From ZC4RG29 sp035304385 (GTDB taxonomy: Bacteria > Bacteroidota > Bacteroidia > Cytophagales > Cyclobacteriaceae): a DNA stretch of 64,000 nucleotides. The notes under the pieces were generated by a model that had not been told where the DNA came from, did not search any database, and saw only the letters and a program-made list of their open reading frames with translations. The translations under genes and the position numbers were made by a program. The stretch's first letter is position 1. Every line of letters begins with the position of its first letter. The stretch lies in the NCBI GenBank assembly GCA_035304385.1, contig DATGQD010000036.1, positions 81,046-145,045 of the forward strand, given 5' to 3'. Shown here one piece after another: positions 25,474 through 33,269 of the stretch.

Positions 25474-26025
25474 ATGAATTTCATCTATGACCTGCACCGA
25501 ACCATGATGTCACAGAATCTGATTCTGGTATATCAGGGTGAATTCACACAGGAGACTACCAAATCGATTCTGGCTATGGCCGAGCGTAATCTGGATTCGA
25601 CCGGGGAGGAGTCCAGCATCAAGCGAAAGGTCTTCAACGTAATGGTGGAAGCGCTGCAAAATATTGTCAAGCACAGCGACGAGCTTGTTCAGGACAATGT
25701 GCAAACGCACACCGCTATCTTTTTGATCGGAAAGGAAAAAGGCCAATACTCCATCATGGCAGGCAACCCGATCAAGAAAGATAATATGCCGGGTCTGAAG
25801 GAGACGCTTGAACATATCAACAGCCTCGACAAGGAGGGGTTAAAAGATCTTTATAAGGAGATCATCAAGAACACAACCATTTCTGACAAAGGCGGCGCGG
25901 GTCTGGGATTTGTTGATATGGCCCGCAAGTCGGGTCAAAAATTGCAATACGAATTTCCGGAGATGTCTCCGGACTATCACTTTTTTTGCCTGAAGGTTAT
26001 CGTACCGCGGGAAACTGATAATTAA
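25474..26025 (+). CDS. SiaB family protein kinase (DUF6272)
   Basis: A 183-residue cytoplasmic protein related to the Bergerat-fold anti-sigma kinases. It begins MNFIYDLHRTMMSQNLILVY. It has the N-box region KVFNVMVEALQNIVKHSDE, and the glycine-rich ATP lid GGAGLGFVDMARKSGQKLQY near the end. In Pseudomonas, SiaB phosphorylates SiaC and SiaA reverses it. Here the gene lies 80 bases after the SiaA-like phosphatase and 29 bases before the SiaC-like gene, the same order as siaABC. The start at ATG 25474 is favoured by the match to the family N-terminus. Confidence in the family is high; the partner assignment is inferred from context. Confidence 0.87.
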   Translation: MNFIYDLHRTMMSQNLILVYQGEFTQETTKSILAMAERNLDSTGEESSIKRKVFNVMVEALQNIVKHSDELVQDNVQTHTAIFLIGKEKGQYSIMAGNPIKKDNMPGLKETLEHINSLDKEGLKDLYKEIIKNTTISDKGGAGLGFVDMARKSGQKLQYEFPEMSPDYHFFCLKVIVPRETDN

Positions 26026-26054
26026 CACTCGAACCTAAATAAAACCGATATATC

Positions 26055-26417
26055 ATGGAAATCTTGAACCTTGAAGGAACGGAAGATACGCCCAAGATCA
26101 TGCTGGACAAAAGCAATGGGATATTTGAGATCTCCGGAAGGTCGCTGCCCGAGGATTCGGCGGAATTCTATCGCCCGATCCTGGATTGGATTGAACGATA
26201 TGGTGAATCGCCCAATCCTTCAACCGAGTTTGTGTTCAAGCTCGAGTACTTCAACACGGCCTCGTCTAAGCTGATCCTGGATGTATTGTCGGCGCTGGAG
26301 GATATAAAGGGGATGAAGATTATCTGGTACTTCCACGAAGACGACGAAGACATGGAGGAAGCAGGGCAGGAATTTTCCGAACTGGTGGAAATCCCGTTCG
26401 AGTTCAAGACTTATTGA
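26055..26417 (+). CDS. SiaC family regulatory phosphoprotein (DUF1987)
   Basis: A 120-residue protein of the DUF1987/SiaC family. SiaC is a small anti-sigma-factor-antagonist-like protein that switches partners when phosphorylated. The motif EYFNTASSKLILDVL is conserved; its threonine is residue 68, the same position as the phosphorylated Thr68 reported for P. aeruginosa SiaC. The N-terminal TPKIMLDKSNGIFEISGRS and the C-terminal IIWYFHEDDEDMEEAG also fit. In Pseudomonas unphosphorylated SiaC activates the diguanylate cyclase SiaD. No GGDEF protein is encoded here; the next gene is an ABC transporter, so the output may differ. Confidence 0.9.
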   Translation: MEILNLEGTEDTPKIMLDKSNGIFEISGRSLPEDSAEFYRPILDWIERYGESPNPSTEFVFKLEYFNTASSKLILDVLSALEDIKGMKIIWYFHEDDEDMEEAGQEFSELVEIPFEFKTY

Positions 26418-26420
26418 GAA

Positions 26421-26486
26421 AAAGCCCCCTCATTGTTTGGCTTTACTACCGGCCGTTTCGTCTTAGACGCGACACCGGCATTTTTT
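26421..26486 (+). terminator. Two weak hairpins between siaC-like and ABC genes
   Basis: AAAGCC (26421-26426) pairs with GGCTTT (26439-26444). A second, imperfect hairpin uses CCGG at 26449-26452 and 26475-26478, with CGTC/GACG at its tip, and runs into TTTTTT (26481-26486). Together they could attenuate transcription into the ABC gene; the stems are short, so this is tentative. Confidence 0.3.
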
Positions 26487-26499
26487 AACTATCTGACGG

Positions 26500-29400
26500 A
26501 TGAGTGAAGAAATACTCAAGGCGCTTACGCAGCTTTTTGCCATCATCACGAAACAGGATGGCGGTGTCACGGAACGCGAGCGTCAGTTTGTAATTAACTT
26601 TTTCAAAACTGAGCTCGACCAGGATTCGGTAAAAGAATACCTGGCGTTGTATGATCAATTTTCCGGATATGGCCGTGAGGATGAGGAGAAGGGAAAGCTT
26701 ACCTCGGTACGCGACTCGGTAAAGACGCTGGGCATTTGCCGTAAGATCAATAAAACACTCACCCAAAAACAAAAGATCGTTGTACTCATCAAGCTCCTGG
26801 AACTGGTCAGCCAGGACAAAAACTTCACCTCCCAACGGATGGAGATCATCAACACCGTCTCGGAGGTATTTAATATTGAAAAAGACGAGTACCAGCTTAT
26901 CGAAGCGTTCGTCCGTGAAGAAAGCAACGAAAACCTCGACTTCGATGACATTCTGATCGTAGACTCATCGGAGACCGCCTCCGCACAAGGTAAGTTGAAA
27001 CACCTGCATGGCCACATCGGCGGCATGCTGATATTCATGCGCGTCAGCGGGGTCGACATGTACTTTACCAAGTACCTCGGTGAAGAGTCGACCTCGTTGA
27101 ATGGGTTCCCGATGCAACCCAACCGTGTCTACCTTTTCTCGCACGGCAGCACCATCAAAACCCAGGGTGGCGACGCGTTGTATTATAGCGACATCGTTGC
27201 CAACTTCAACGAAGAGTTAAAAACCACCCGGCTCTCATTCAACGCAACGATCGACGAGCTGGTCTTTCCTAATGGAACCGTAGGCCTCCGAAACGTCGTG
27301 ATATCGGAAGGGCCTGGAAAACTGATCGGCATAATGGGCGCCAGCGGCGCAGGGAAGACCACGTTGCTAAATGTGCTCGCGGGACTCGTCGTCCCTACCA
27401 AGGGCCAGATCCTCATCAATGGATTCGACCTGCACACCGAAAAGGATAAAATTCACGGTGTAATCGGCTATGTCTCGCAAGACGACCTGCTCATCGAGGA
27501 ACTCACCGTATACGACAACCTATACTACAACGCCAAGCTCTGCTTTGCAGGGCTAAGCGAACAAGAACTACACAAGCGCACCATGGACACGCTGACGAGC
27601 CTGGGACTCGACCAGCGTAAAGACCTCCGGGTAGGGAGTGTACTCGACAAAACCATTAGCGGCGGACAACGCAAGCGGCTTAATATCGCCCTCGAACTTA
27701 TCCGCGAGCCCGCCATTCTGTTTCTCGATGAACCCACATCAGGACTCTCGTCAAGAGATTCCGAGAACGTCATCGACCTTTTGAAAGAGTTGTCGCTCAA
27801 AGGCAAACTCATCTTCGTCGTCATTCACCAGCCCTCGTCGGACATCTATAAGATGTTCGACAAGATGATCATTATGGATACGGGGGGCTATCCCGCTTAC
27901 TATGGACCACCCGTCGAGGCCGTAACGTATTTTAAGAAATCGACACTCCAGGTCGACGCCAACCGGGGACAGTGCGAAACATGTGGTAATGTAAACCCGG
28001 AACAGATCTTCAACATCATCGAAGCCAAGGTCGTCGACGAGTATGGCCAGCCTACCAGCAAGCGGAAGATCACGCCCATACAATGGCACGATTGGTATAA
28101 CGAACGCTTCCGCATTCAACGTGTTGAAGACGTTCGCGAGGAACCGCCGCATTCGCTGCAGCTTCCTAACCGATTGGTGCAAACTGCGATCTTCACCGCG
28201 CGTGATACGCTCGCAAAGATCAGCAACAAACAGTATTTATCGATCAACCTTCTGGAAGCGCCTCTGCTCGCTTTTATCCTGGCCATGATCACCAAGTACC
28301 GGAGCGCGCCGGACGGGGAGTCTTATGTGTTTCGATTCAACGAGAACTTTCCGGCCTTCCTGCTGATGAGCATTATCGTAGCCTTGTTTATGGGGCTGAC
28401 GGTAAGTGCGGAAGAGATTATCCGCGATCGCAAGATCCTCAAGCGCGAGTCGTTCCTGAACCTGAGCTGGAACAGCTACCTGATGTCAAAGTTGCTGATC
28501 CTGTTCACCATGTCGGCCATCCAGACGCTTTCGTTCGTGCTGGTGGGGAACCTCATACTTAAAATAGAGTGGAGCATGCTTCTCCCCTTCTGGCTGGTGT
28601 TGTTCACCACGTCGTGCTTCGCCAATGTATTGGGCTTGAATATTTCGTCGGCTTTCAATTCCGCTGTAACGGTATACGTAATGATTCCCCTGCTGTTGAT
28701 CCCGCAAATGGTCCTCAGCGGGCTGCTCTTCAATTTCGACAAGCTGCATCACGTGATCAGCACACGCGGCAAAGTACCGGTGGTTGCCGACATGATGGCA
28801 TCGCGGTGGGCATACGAGGCCATGGCCGTATACAACTTCCGGAACAACTCGTTCCAAAAGAACTATTACGACATGGAGAAGGTGGAAGCGCAGGCCGACT
28901 TCAAATCATCGTACCTCATCAAGGAACTGGACGCCAAGCGTAAGTTCGTCGCAGCGAATGTTCCGGTGGAAAATGACTCCGTAGCCCGTATTATAGAGAA
29001 AGACCTGCACATCATCCGGCGCACCCTGGCGGACGAACCGTACTACAGAAAGGGACTCGATGGCCTGGATCTGAACTCGTCGTGGACGGCAAAGGACTTC
29101 ACGCCGGCATTGAATCAACAACTGGAAGCCTACTTCGCCGGCTACGAGGAATTCTACCAGATGGCGTTCAATAAGGCCACAGCCTTCCGCGAAAAGAAAA
29201 TGTACGATGATGAAAACCGGGAGGCGGATCCGATAGATCTGAACGCCTACAAGAATGCTTACTTCAATGAGAGCCTGGCAGACCTGGTAAAGAATATCAA
29301 AGTGAAGGAACGGATCATCGAACACAACGGGGAGTTGATCCAGCAGATCAATCCTGTTTATGTGGACCCGCGGCCGTCAGGCGTACTGGACTACCGCGCC

Positions 29401-29583
29401 CACTTCTTCGCGCCCACCAAGAACTTTTTCGGGACGCTGATTGACACGTTCGTATTCAACCTGATCGTGATCTGGGGAATGACGCTCGTGCTATATGGAA
29501 CGCTGTACTTCGAACTTCTCCGCAAGGGCGTCGAATCTCTGACGCGTTTCGGTATGTCGGTTAAGAATAAAGCAGGCGGGTAA
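26500..29583 (+). CDS. ABCG-type ATPase-permease with TerB-like N-terminal domain
   Basis: A 1027-residue half-transporter. Residues 1-140 resemble the TerB tellurite-resistance helical domain (AIITKQDGGVTERERQFVIN). After a beta-rich segment comes an ATPase domain (235-470) with Walker A GASGAGKTT (from about 280), signature ISGGQRKRLN (about 386), Walker B AILFLDEPTSGLS and switch FVVIHQ. The ATPase precedes the membrane part, as in ABCG/White proteins. Membrane helices lie at about 590-745, then a 220-residue extracytoplasmic insertion rich in charged helix, and a last helix at 975-1000. It follows siaABC-like genes, so its activity may be set by the SiaC-like switch. The substrate is unknown. 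Confidence 0.88.
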   Translation: MSEEILKALTQLFAIITKQDGGVTERERQFVINFFKTELDQDSVKEYLALYDQFSGYGREDEEKGKLTSVRDSVKTLGICRKINKTLTQKQKIVVLIKLLELVSQDKNFTSQRMEIINTVSEVFNIEKDEYQLIEAFVREESNENLDFDDILIVDSSETASAQGKLKHLHGHIGGMLIFMRVSGVDMYFTKYLGEESTSLNGFPMQPNRVYLFSHGSTIKTQGGDALYYSDIVANFNEELKTTRLSFNATIDELVFPNGTVGLRNVVISEGPGKLIGIMGASGAGKTTLLNVLAGLVVPTKGQILINGFDLHTEKDKIHGVIGYVSQDDLLIEELTVYDNLYYNAKLCFAGLSEQELHKRTMDTLTSLGLDQRKDLRVGSVLDKTISGGQRKRLNIALELIREPAILFLDEPTSGLSSRDSENVIDLLKELSLKGKLIFVVIHQPSSDIYKMFDKMIIMDTGGYPAYYGPPVEAVTYFKKSTLQVDANRGQCETCGNVNPEQIFNIIEAKVVDEYGQPTSKRKITPIQWHDWYNERFRIQRVEDVREEPPHSLQLPNRLVQTAIFTARDTLAKISNKQYLSINLLEAPLLAFILAMITKYRSAPDGESYVFRFNENFPAFLLMSIIVALFMGLTVSAEEIIRDRKILKRESFLNLSWNSYLMSKLLILFTMSAIQTLSFVLVGNLILKIEWSMLLPFWLVLFTTSCFANVLGLNISSAFNSAVTVYVMIPLLLIPQMVLSGLLFNFDKLHHVISTRGKVPVVADMMASRWAYEAMAVYNFRNNSFQKNYYDMEKVEAQADFKSSYLIKELDAKRKFVAANVPVENDSVARIIEKDLHIIRRTLADEPYYRKGLDGLDLNSSWTAKDFTPALNQQLEAYFAGYEEFYQMAFNKATAFREKKMYDDENREADPIDLNAYKNAYFNESLADLVKNIKVKERIIEHNGELIQQINPVYVDPRPSGVLDYRAHFFAPTKNFFGTLIDTFVFNLIVIWGMTLVLYGTLYFELLRKGVESLTRFGMSVKNKAGG

Positions 29584-29637
29584 CATTTTCGCCTGGATTG
29601 CAGAATTTTTACGAATACAGAGACTAACTTTAAAATT

Positions 29638-30543
29638 ATGAGAATAGTATCCCTAGGTCTGATCAGCTTGCTCTTTCTTTGGGCCTGCGGTTCTTCGGAT
29701 CGGAAATCCGAAGAGCAGGACTTCATGCAGGCGCTCGACTCGTCTTCGTCAGACACACCTACCATCTCGGAGGAGGCCATAGGCGACATCCTCCAGCGCA
29801 TACCCAGCCCTCTGGAAATTTCCGTGCTCCTGAAGGAAAGCGGAAGAAAATACGATGTGGGAATTCTGAATGATCCCAACAACCTGTCGAAATACAACAC
29901 GAATTATAAGCGTGCGCTGAACCTTGGGGTATACGGCACAGACTTGGGATATACCAACATCTATGAGCAGAACCAGGATGGACTTAAGTACATCGCGTCC
30001 ATCAAATCATTGGCCGACGGCCTTAATATCGGGCAGTTCTTTGACGTCGAAACCATCGGGCGCCTGGCCGCCAACAGCCGTAACCTTGATTCTTTGCTGT
30101 TGATCACAACCCAAAACTTCAACTCCATCAATGCCTACCTGCAAAATCAGAACCGGGCTAACCTGAGCGTGTTGCTCCTTACCGGAGGCTGGGTCGAAGC
30201 GCTGCACATCACATGTGCTGTCGCCCAGGACAACTTGGACAATCCGCAGCTTCGGGAAACGATCGGAGGTCAGAAGATCATCCTGGAGAACATTATTCTC
30301 TTGCTGTCCTTTTACAAGGATCAGGATGAAAATATGGCCAGCCTGCTCACGGATCTGGAGGCGCTCAAACGTGCCTATGACAATGTAGAAATTACTTACA
30401 TTTACAAGGAGTCGACCTTTGAGGTAGTAGATGGTGTCATGGTCATCAAGGACAACAGTTCGAGTTCGATCGACATCACCTCGGAAGATATTACCAATAT
30501 CAGAAACATCACAGACTCGATACGAAACAAGATCATTAGCTAA
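29638..30543 (+). CDS. Lipoprotein of unknown function, downstream of the ABC transporter
   Basis: A 301-residue lipoprotein with lipobox LWAC (lipid cysteine 17), followed by a polar stretch with KSEEQD and a run of serines. The mature part looks helical: LSKYNTNYKRALNLGVYGTD, YIASIKSLADGLNIGQFF, and NRANLSVLLLTGGWVEALHI. The later segment has ENIILLLSFYKDQDENMASL and an acidic, Ile-rich tail. I recognise no named family. It starts 54 bases after the ABC gene and 6 bases before the next secreted protein. Co-transcription suggests that it works with the transporter, as a substrate, a partner or an outer membrane component. Confidence 0.75.
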   Translation: MRIVSLGLISLLFLWACGSSDRKSEEQDFMQALDSSSSDTPTISEEAIGDILQRIPSPLEISVLLKESGRKYDVGILNDPNNLSKYNTNYKRALNLGVYGTDLGYTNIYEQNQDGLKYIASIKSLADGLNIGQFFDVETIGRLAANSRNLDSLLLITTQNFNSINAYLQNQNRANLSVLLLTGGWVEALHITCAVAQDNLDNPQLRETIGGQKIILENIILLLSFYKDQDENMASLLTDLEALKRAYDNVEITYIYKESTFEVVDGVMVIKDNSSSSIDITSEDITNIRNITDSIRNKIIS

Positions 30544-30558
30544 TTAAGGATGTTCAAT

Positions 30559-30978
30559 ATGAAAAAGATTGTCTTTTGTGTTTTGACGCTGTTTACACTT
30601 AGCATCCTGGAGGTGATCGGTCAATGCAACGCTGAAGCCTACAGCAACCAATGCATTCCGAAATTGGCGACCGGATTTAACTTCTTAAAGAGCTATAAAA
30701 TCGAAAAGGGTTCAAAAGATTTTGTCGAGTACTCCTATGTGTTCACGAAAGGAACCCAATACATGATTAACATTTGCGCCGATGGACAAGGTACCGATGG
30801 TATCGTTGTGAGCCTCTATGACTCCAACCGGAATAAGGTGGCCACCAGCAAGGTAAACGGCCAATACATCAGCGCTATCGCCTACCCCTGTAACACGACG
30901 GGGATTTACTACATTCAGTATACGTTTGACGGATCGACCGGGAATTGCGGAGGCAGTGCGTTAGGCTTCAAGAGATAG
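30559..30978 (+). CDS. Small secreted beta-sandwich (PPC-like) protein
   Basis: A 139-residue secreted protein. I start at ATG 30559 because an AAGGA lies 8 bases upstream and MKKIVFCVLTLFTLSILEV opens a signal peptide; an ATG three codons earlier is also possible. The mature region has EYSYVFTKGTQYMINICADG, VVSLYDSNRNKVATSKV and GIYYIQYTF, a strand pattern like the pre-peptidase C-terminal (PPC) domain. Paired cysteines (CNAEAYSNQC, and later C residues) may form disulphides. It is the last gene of the sensory/transport run. Function is unknown; cell-surface binding is a guess from the fold. Confidence 0.7.
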   Translation: MKKIVFCVLTLFTLSILEVIGQCNAEAYSNQCIPKLATGFNFLKSYKIEKGSKDFVEYSYVFTKGTQYMINICADGQGTDGIVVSLYDSNRNKVATSKVNGQYISAIAYPCNTTGIYYIQYTFDGSTGNCGGSALGFKR

Positions 30979-31039
30979 TAGCAGATGCAGGCCCGCGATC
31001 ACAGCACACTGCCTCTGCCTCTGCCCCTGCATCTGCCTA
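30979..31039. repeat. Inverted GCAGATGCAGG repeat between convergent genes
   Basis: GCAGATGCAGG (30981-30991) and CCTGCATCTGC (31026-31036) form a perfect 11-bp inverted repeat with a 34-base loop that contains GCCTCTGCCTCTGCC. It fills the gap between two convergent stop codons and shares its words with the repeat at 3467-3510. It may be a bidirectional terminator or a dispersed repeat. Confidence 0.6.
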
Positions 31040-31801
31040 TCACCGTCCTCCCCGGTGTACGACAGTGGCGCTTGCTTGTGAGCGCGGCAAGATGGTGACG
31101 TCGGTGAGTACGACGTGGTCTGGCAGGTGAAGGATGTATCGGATCACCTCGGCAATATCCTCGGCTGTTAACGGCTTGAGTCCTTCGTAAACGGATTTTG
31201 CGCGATCGGCATCGCCCTTAAAGCGTACCAGGGAAAACTCGGTTTCCACCATGCCGGGGCTTACTATACTGACCTTGATTCCCGCCTCGTTAAGATCAAT
31301 GCGCATGCCTTTTGTGATCGCATCGACAGCAAATTTGCTTGCGCAGTAGACTGCACCCTTCGGATATACCTCCTGCCCAGCAATGGACCCGATATTAATA
31401 ATATGACCGCGGTTCCGCCTTACCATGTCTGGCATAAGCGCACGGGAGACGTATAGAAGTCCTTTCACGTTGATGTCCATCATCGCATCCCAATCGTCGA
31501 CGTTGCCCGACTGAATGGGGTCAAGGCCATGGGCATTGCCGGCGTTATTGATCAGCACGTCCACGGCCTTCCATCGGTCCGGAAGGGAGGCGAGCGCTTT
31601 TTCAGTGGCCTGACGGTTGCGCACATCGAAAGCAAGTGTGTGAACGTCCGTTTGCACAGCAAGCTCAGCCTGGAGCGATTTGAGCCGGTCCTCTCGCCGG
31701 CCACAAAGAATAAGATCAAAAGCATTAGTGGAAAGGATGCGCGCCGTCGCCTCGCCGATTCCGGACGTGGCGCCGGTAATAAGAGCTATACGTTTACTCA
31801 T
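31040..31801 (-). CDS. Short-chain dehydrogenase/reductase, YdfG-like
   Basis: A 253-residue NAD(P)-dependent oxidoreductase of the classical SDR type. The cofactor motif TGATSGIGEAT, the NNAG motif, the catalytic Ser in NIGSIAGQEVYPKG and YCASK are all present. The region NAHGLDPIQSGNVDDWDAM and the tail with ADRAKSVYEGLKPLTAEDIA are typical of the YdfG group, which reduces 3-hydroxy acids such as L-allo-threonine, serine or malonic semialdehyde. The physiological substrate is not certain. The gene starts 3 bases after the porT-like stop and so ends the porE-like/ubiE/porT run. Confidence 0.9.
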   Translation of the reverse strand: MSKRIALITGATSGIGEATARILSTNAFDLILCGRREDRLKSLQAELAVQTDVHTLAFDVRNRQATEKALASLPDRWKAVDVLINNAGNAHGLDPIQSGNVDDWDAMMDINVKGLLYVSRALMPDMVRRNRGHIINIGSIAGQEVYPKGAVYCASKFAVDAITKGMRIDLNEAGIKVSIVSPGMVETEFSLVRFKGDADRAKSVYEGLKPLTAEDIAEVIRYILHLPDHVVLTDVTILPRSQASATVVHRGGR

Positions 31802-31804
31802 TAT

Positions 31805-32542
31805 TTACTGGAAGAGCAGGTAAAGTGTAACGGTGTTCATCGTAACCCGCCGGAGCGGTTCGCCGAACGGGTTGGTGCGATTGCCAAGCATATCCATCAC
31901 GCCCCGCGCGTAGCGGATTTCGGGTGAAAATTTAAAGAGGGGATAGTAAAGATCAAAGCCAAAGCCAGCTTCGAGGCTGAGATTAAAGCGTTCCAACTCA
32001 AGGGCGCCACTCGCTGACTCGAGATCTTTCTTTCCGGATGCTTCAATAGAGGGCGTTACGCCTCCAATCATATACATGCGCACGTTACCGCGCCGTACGG
32101 ATTTGTATTTTGCCAGGAGTGGCATCTCCACCATTGTAGTTTCCACGATGTGGTCTGCGGGCGCATCGTTCGTGAAGACGTATTTGACCTTGTGCTCGTA
32201 GAAGGCAACTTTGGGTGTGATGCGTAAATCAAGAAACTCCGCTGCGCGGTAGTTGACAATAAAGCCCAGTGAAAAACCCGCCATCCACTCAGGATGGACC
32301 GCATATAAGGTATCGAAGTCGGGCGTAACGAACTTGTCGGAATATTCTATCTGCAGCGCCGAAGAATGGAGGCCAATAAGAAAGCCGTACGAAAATTTGC
32401 GCTCGTCGTAGTTGGGATTGTTTTTCCGTACCCACTTCTTTCCCTGGCCAAAGCATCCAACGGACACCATGATCGCCATAACCAGGCACACTACTTTCGG
32501 GCGCTGTATACGGAGCTTATTCCAAATGTAAGTTCCTTGCAT
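31805..32542 (-). CDS. porT: PorT-like outer membrane beta-barrel of type IX secretion
   Basis: A 245-residue outer membrane barrel with a signal peptide (to about residue 33, VGCFGQ). The mature part shows the PorT/SprT pattern: RKFSYGFLIGLHSSALQIEY, the loop with Tyr-Ala-Val-His-Pro-Glu-Trp, GFSLGFIVNYRAAEFLDLRI, and PLLAKYKSVRRGNVRMYMIG, ending in a strand with TVTLYLLFQ. PorT is required for type IX secretion and gliding in Bacteroidota. The placement next to the menaquinone methyltransferase gene is a conserved neighbour pattern for porT. Its start overlaps the ubiE end by 52 bases, so an internal start is possible, but it would shorten the signal peptide too much. Confidence 0.85.
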   Translation of the reverse strand: MQGTYIWNKLRIQRPKVVCLVMAIMVSVGCFGQGKKWVRKNNPNYDERKFSYGFLIGLHSSALQIEYSDKFVTPDFDTLYAVHPEWMAGFSLGFIVNYRAAEFLDLRITPKVAFYEHKVKYVFTNDAPADHIVETTMVEMPLLAKYKSVRRGNVRMYMIGGVTPSIEASGKKDLESASGALELERFNLSLEAGFGFDLYYPLFKFSPEIRYARGVMDMLGNRTNPFGEPLRRVTMNTVTLYLLFQ

Positions 32543-33228
32543 GCAGTTTGGTTAAATCCCACTTTCCGGAGAATGGCCGTGAACCGCTCACCGTCCGGGA
32601 AGTCCCTGACGGACTCGGGAAGGTACCGGTATGCCGACCGGTCCTTCGAAACCAGGCTCCCGATTCGGGGCAGGATGAACCGGAAATAAAAATTGAAAAT
32701 CTGTCGAAACGGAAATATCCGGGGTTTTGAGAATTCCAGGACGACGAGCTGCCCGCCCGGCCTAAGTACACGATGGATTTCCTGAAGGCCCCTTTCCAGG
32801 TTTTCGAAGTTTCTCACCCCAAATGCAACGGTTACGGCGTCAAACTTATTTCCTTCAAATGGAATATTTTCCGAATCACCCTTTAAGAGCTCGATTCTTT
32901 CGCCCAACTTCCTTTCAGCCAGCTTGGCCCGTCCTTTACTGAGCATTCCCTCCGAGATATCGATGCCGACGACTTTATCGGGATTGAGCGACAAGGCCTG
33001 TATTGCGAAATCTCCGGTGCCTGTCGCCACGTCCAGGATGTATTTTGGCTGGCCCTCACGGAGCATTCGGATGGCCTTTCGGCGCCAACTACGGTCAATA
33101 CCCAGGCTCAACAGGTGATTAAGGAAGTCGTACCGGGCGCTGATGGTATCAAACATCCGGGCTACCTGCTCCTTCTTACCTGCGGATTCGTCTTTGTATG
33201 GAACTACCGACATCATTTCCCGCGTCAC
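32491..33228 (-). CDS. ubiE: Demethylmenaquinone methyltransferase
   Basis: UbiE/MenG adds the final methyl group in menaquinone synthesis using S-adenosylmethionine. The 245-residue protein has DVATGTGDFAIQAL (motif I), GIDISEGMLSKGRAKL, DAVTVAFGVRNFENLERGLQ split over motif II, and VLEFSKPRIFPFRQIFNFYF, all typical. Length is normal for the family. The product is cytoplasmic or membrane-associated. The gene lies between a PorE-like gene and porT on the minus strand with short gaps. Menaquinone use fits the class 2 PyrD encoded at 11098. Confidence 0.95.
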   Translation of the reverse strand: MTREMMSVVPYKDESAGKKEQVARMFDTISARYDFLNHLLSLGIDRSWRRKAIRMLREGQPKYILDVATGTGDFAIQALSLNPDKVVGIDISEGMLSKGRAKLAERKLGERIELLKGDSENIPFEGNKFDAVTVAFGVRNFENLERGLQEIHRVLRPGGQLVVLEFSKPRIFPFRQIFNFYFRFILPRIGSLVSKDRSAYRYLPESVRDFPDGERFTAILRKVGFNQTACKELTFGISSVYSARK

Positions 33229-33269
33229 GAGGGCGGGAAGTTACTACTTTTCAAACAGATTGAGGCGGC

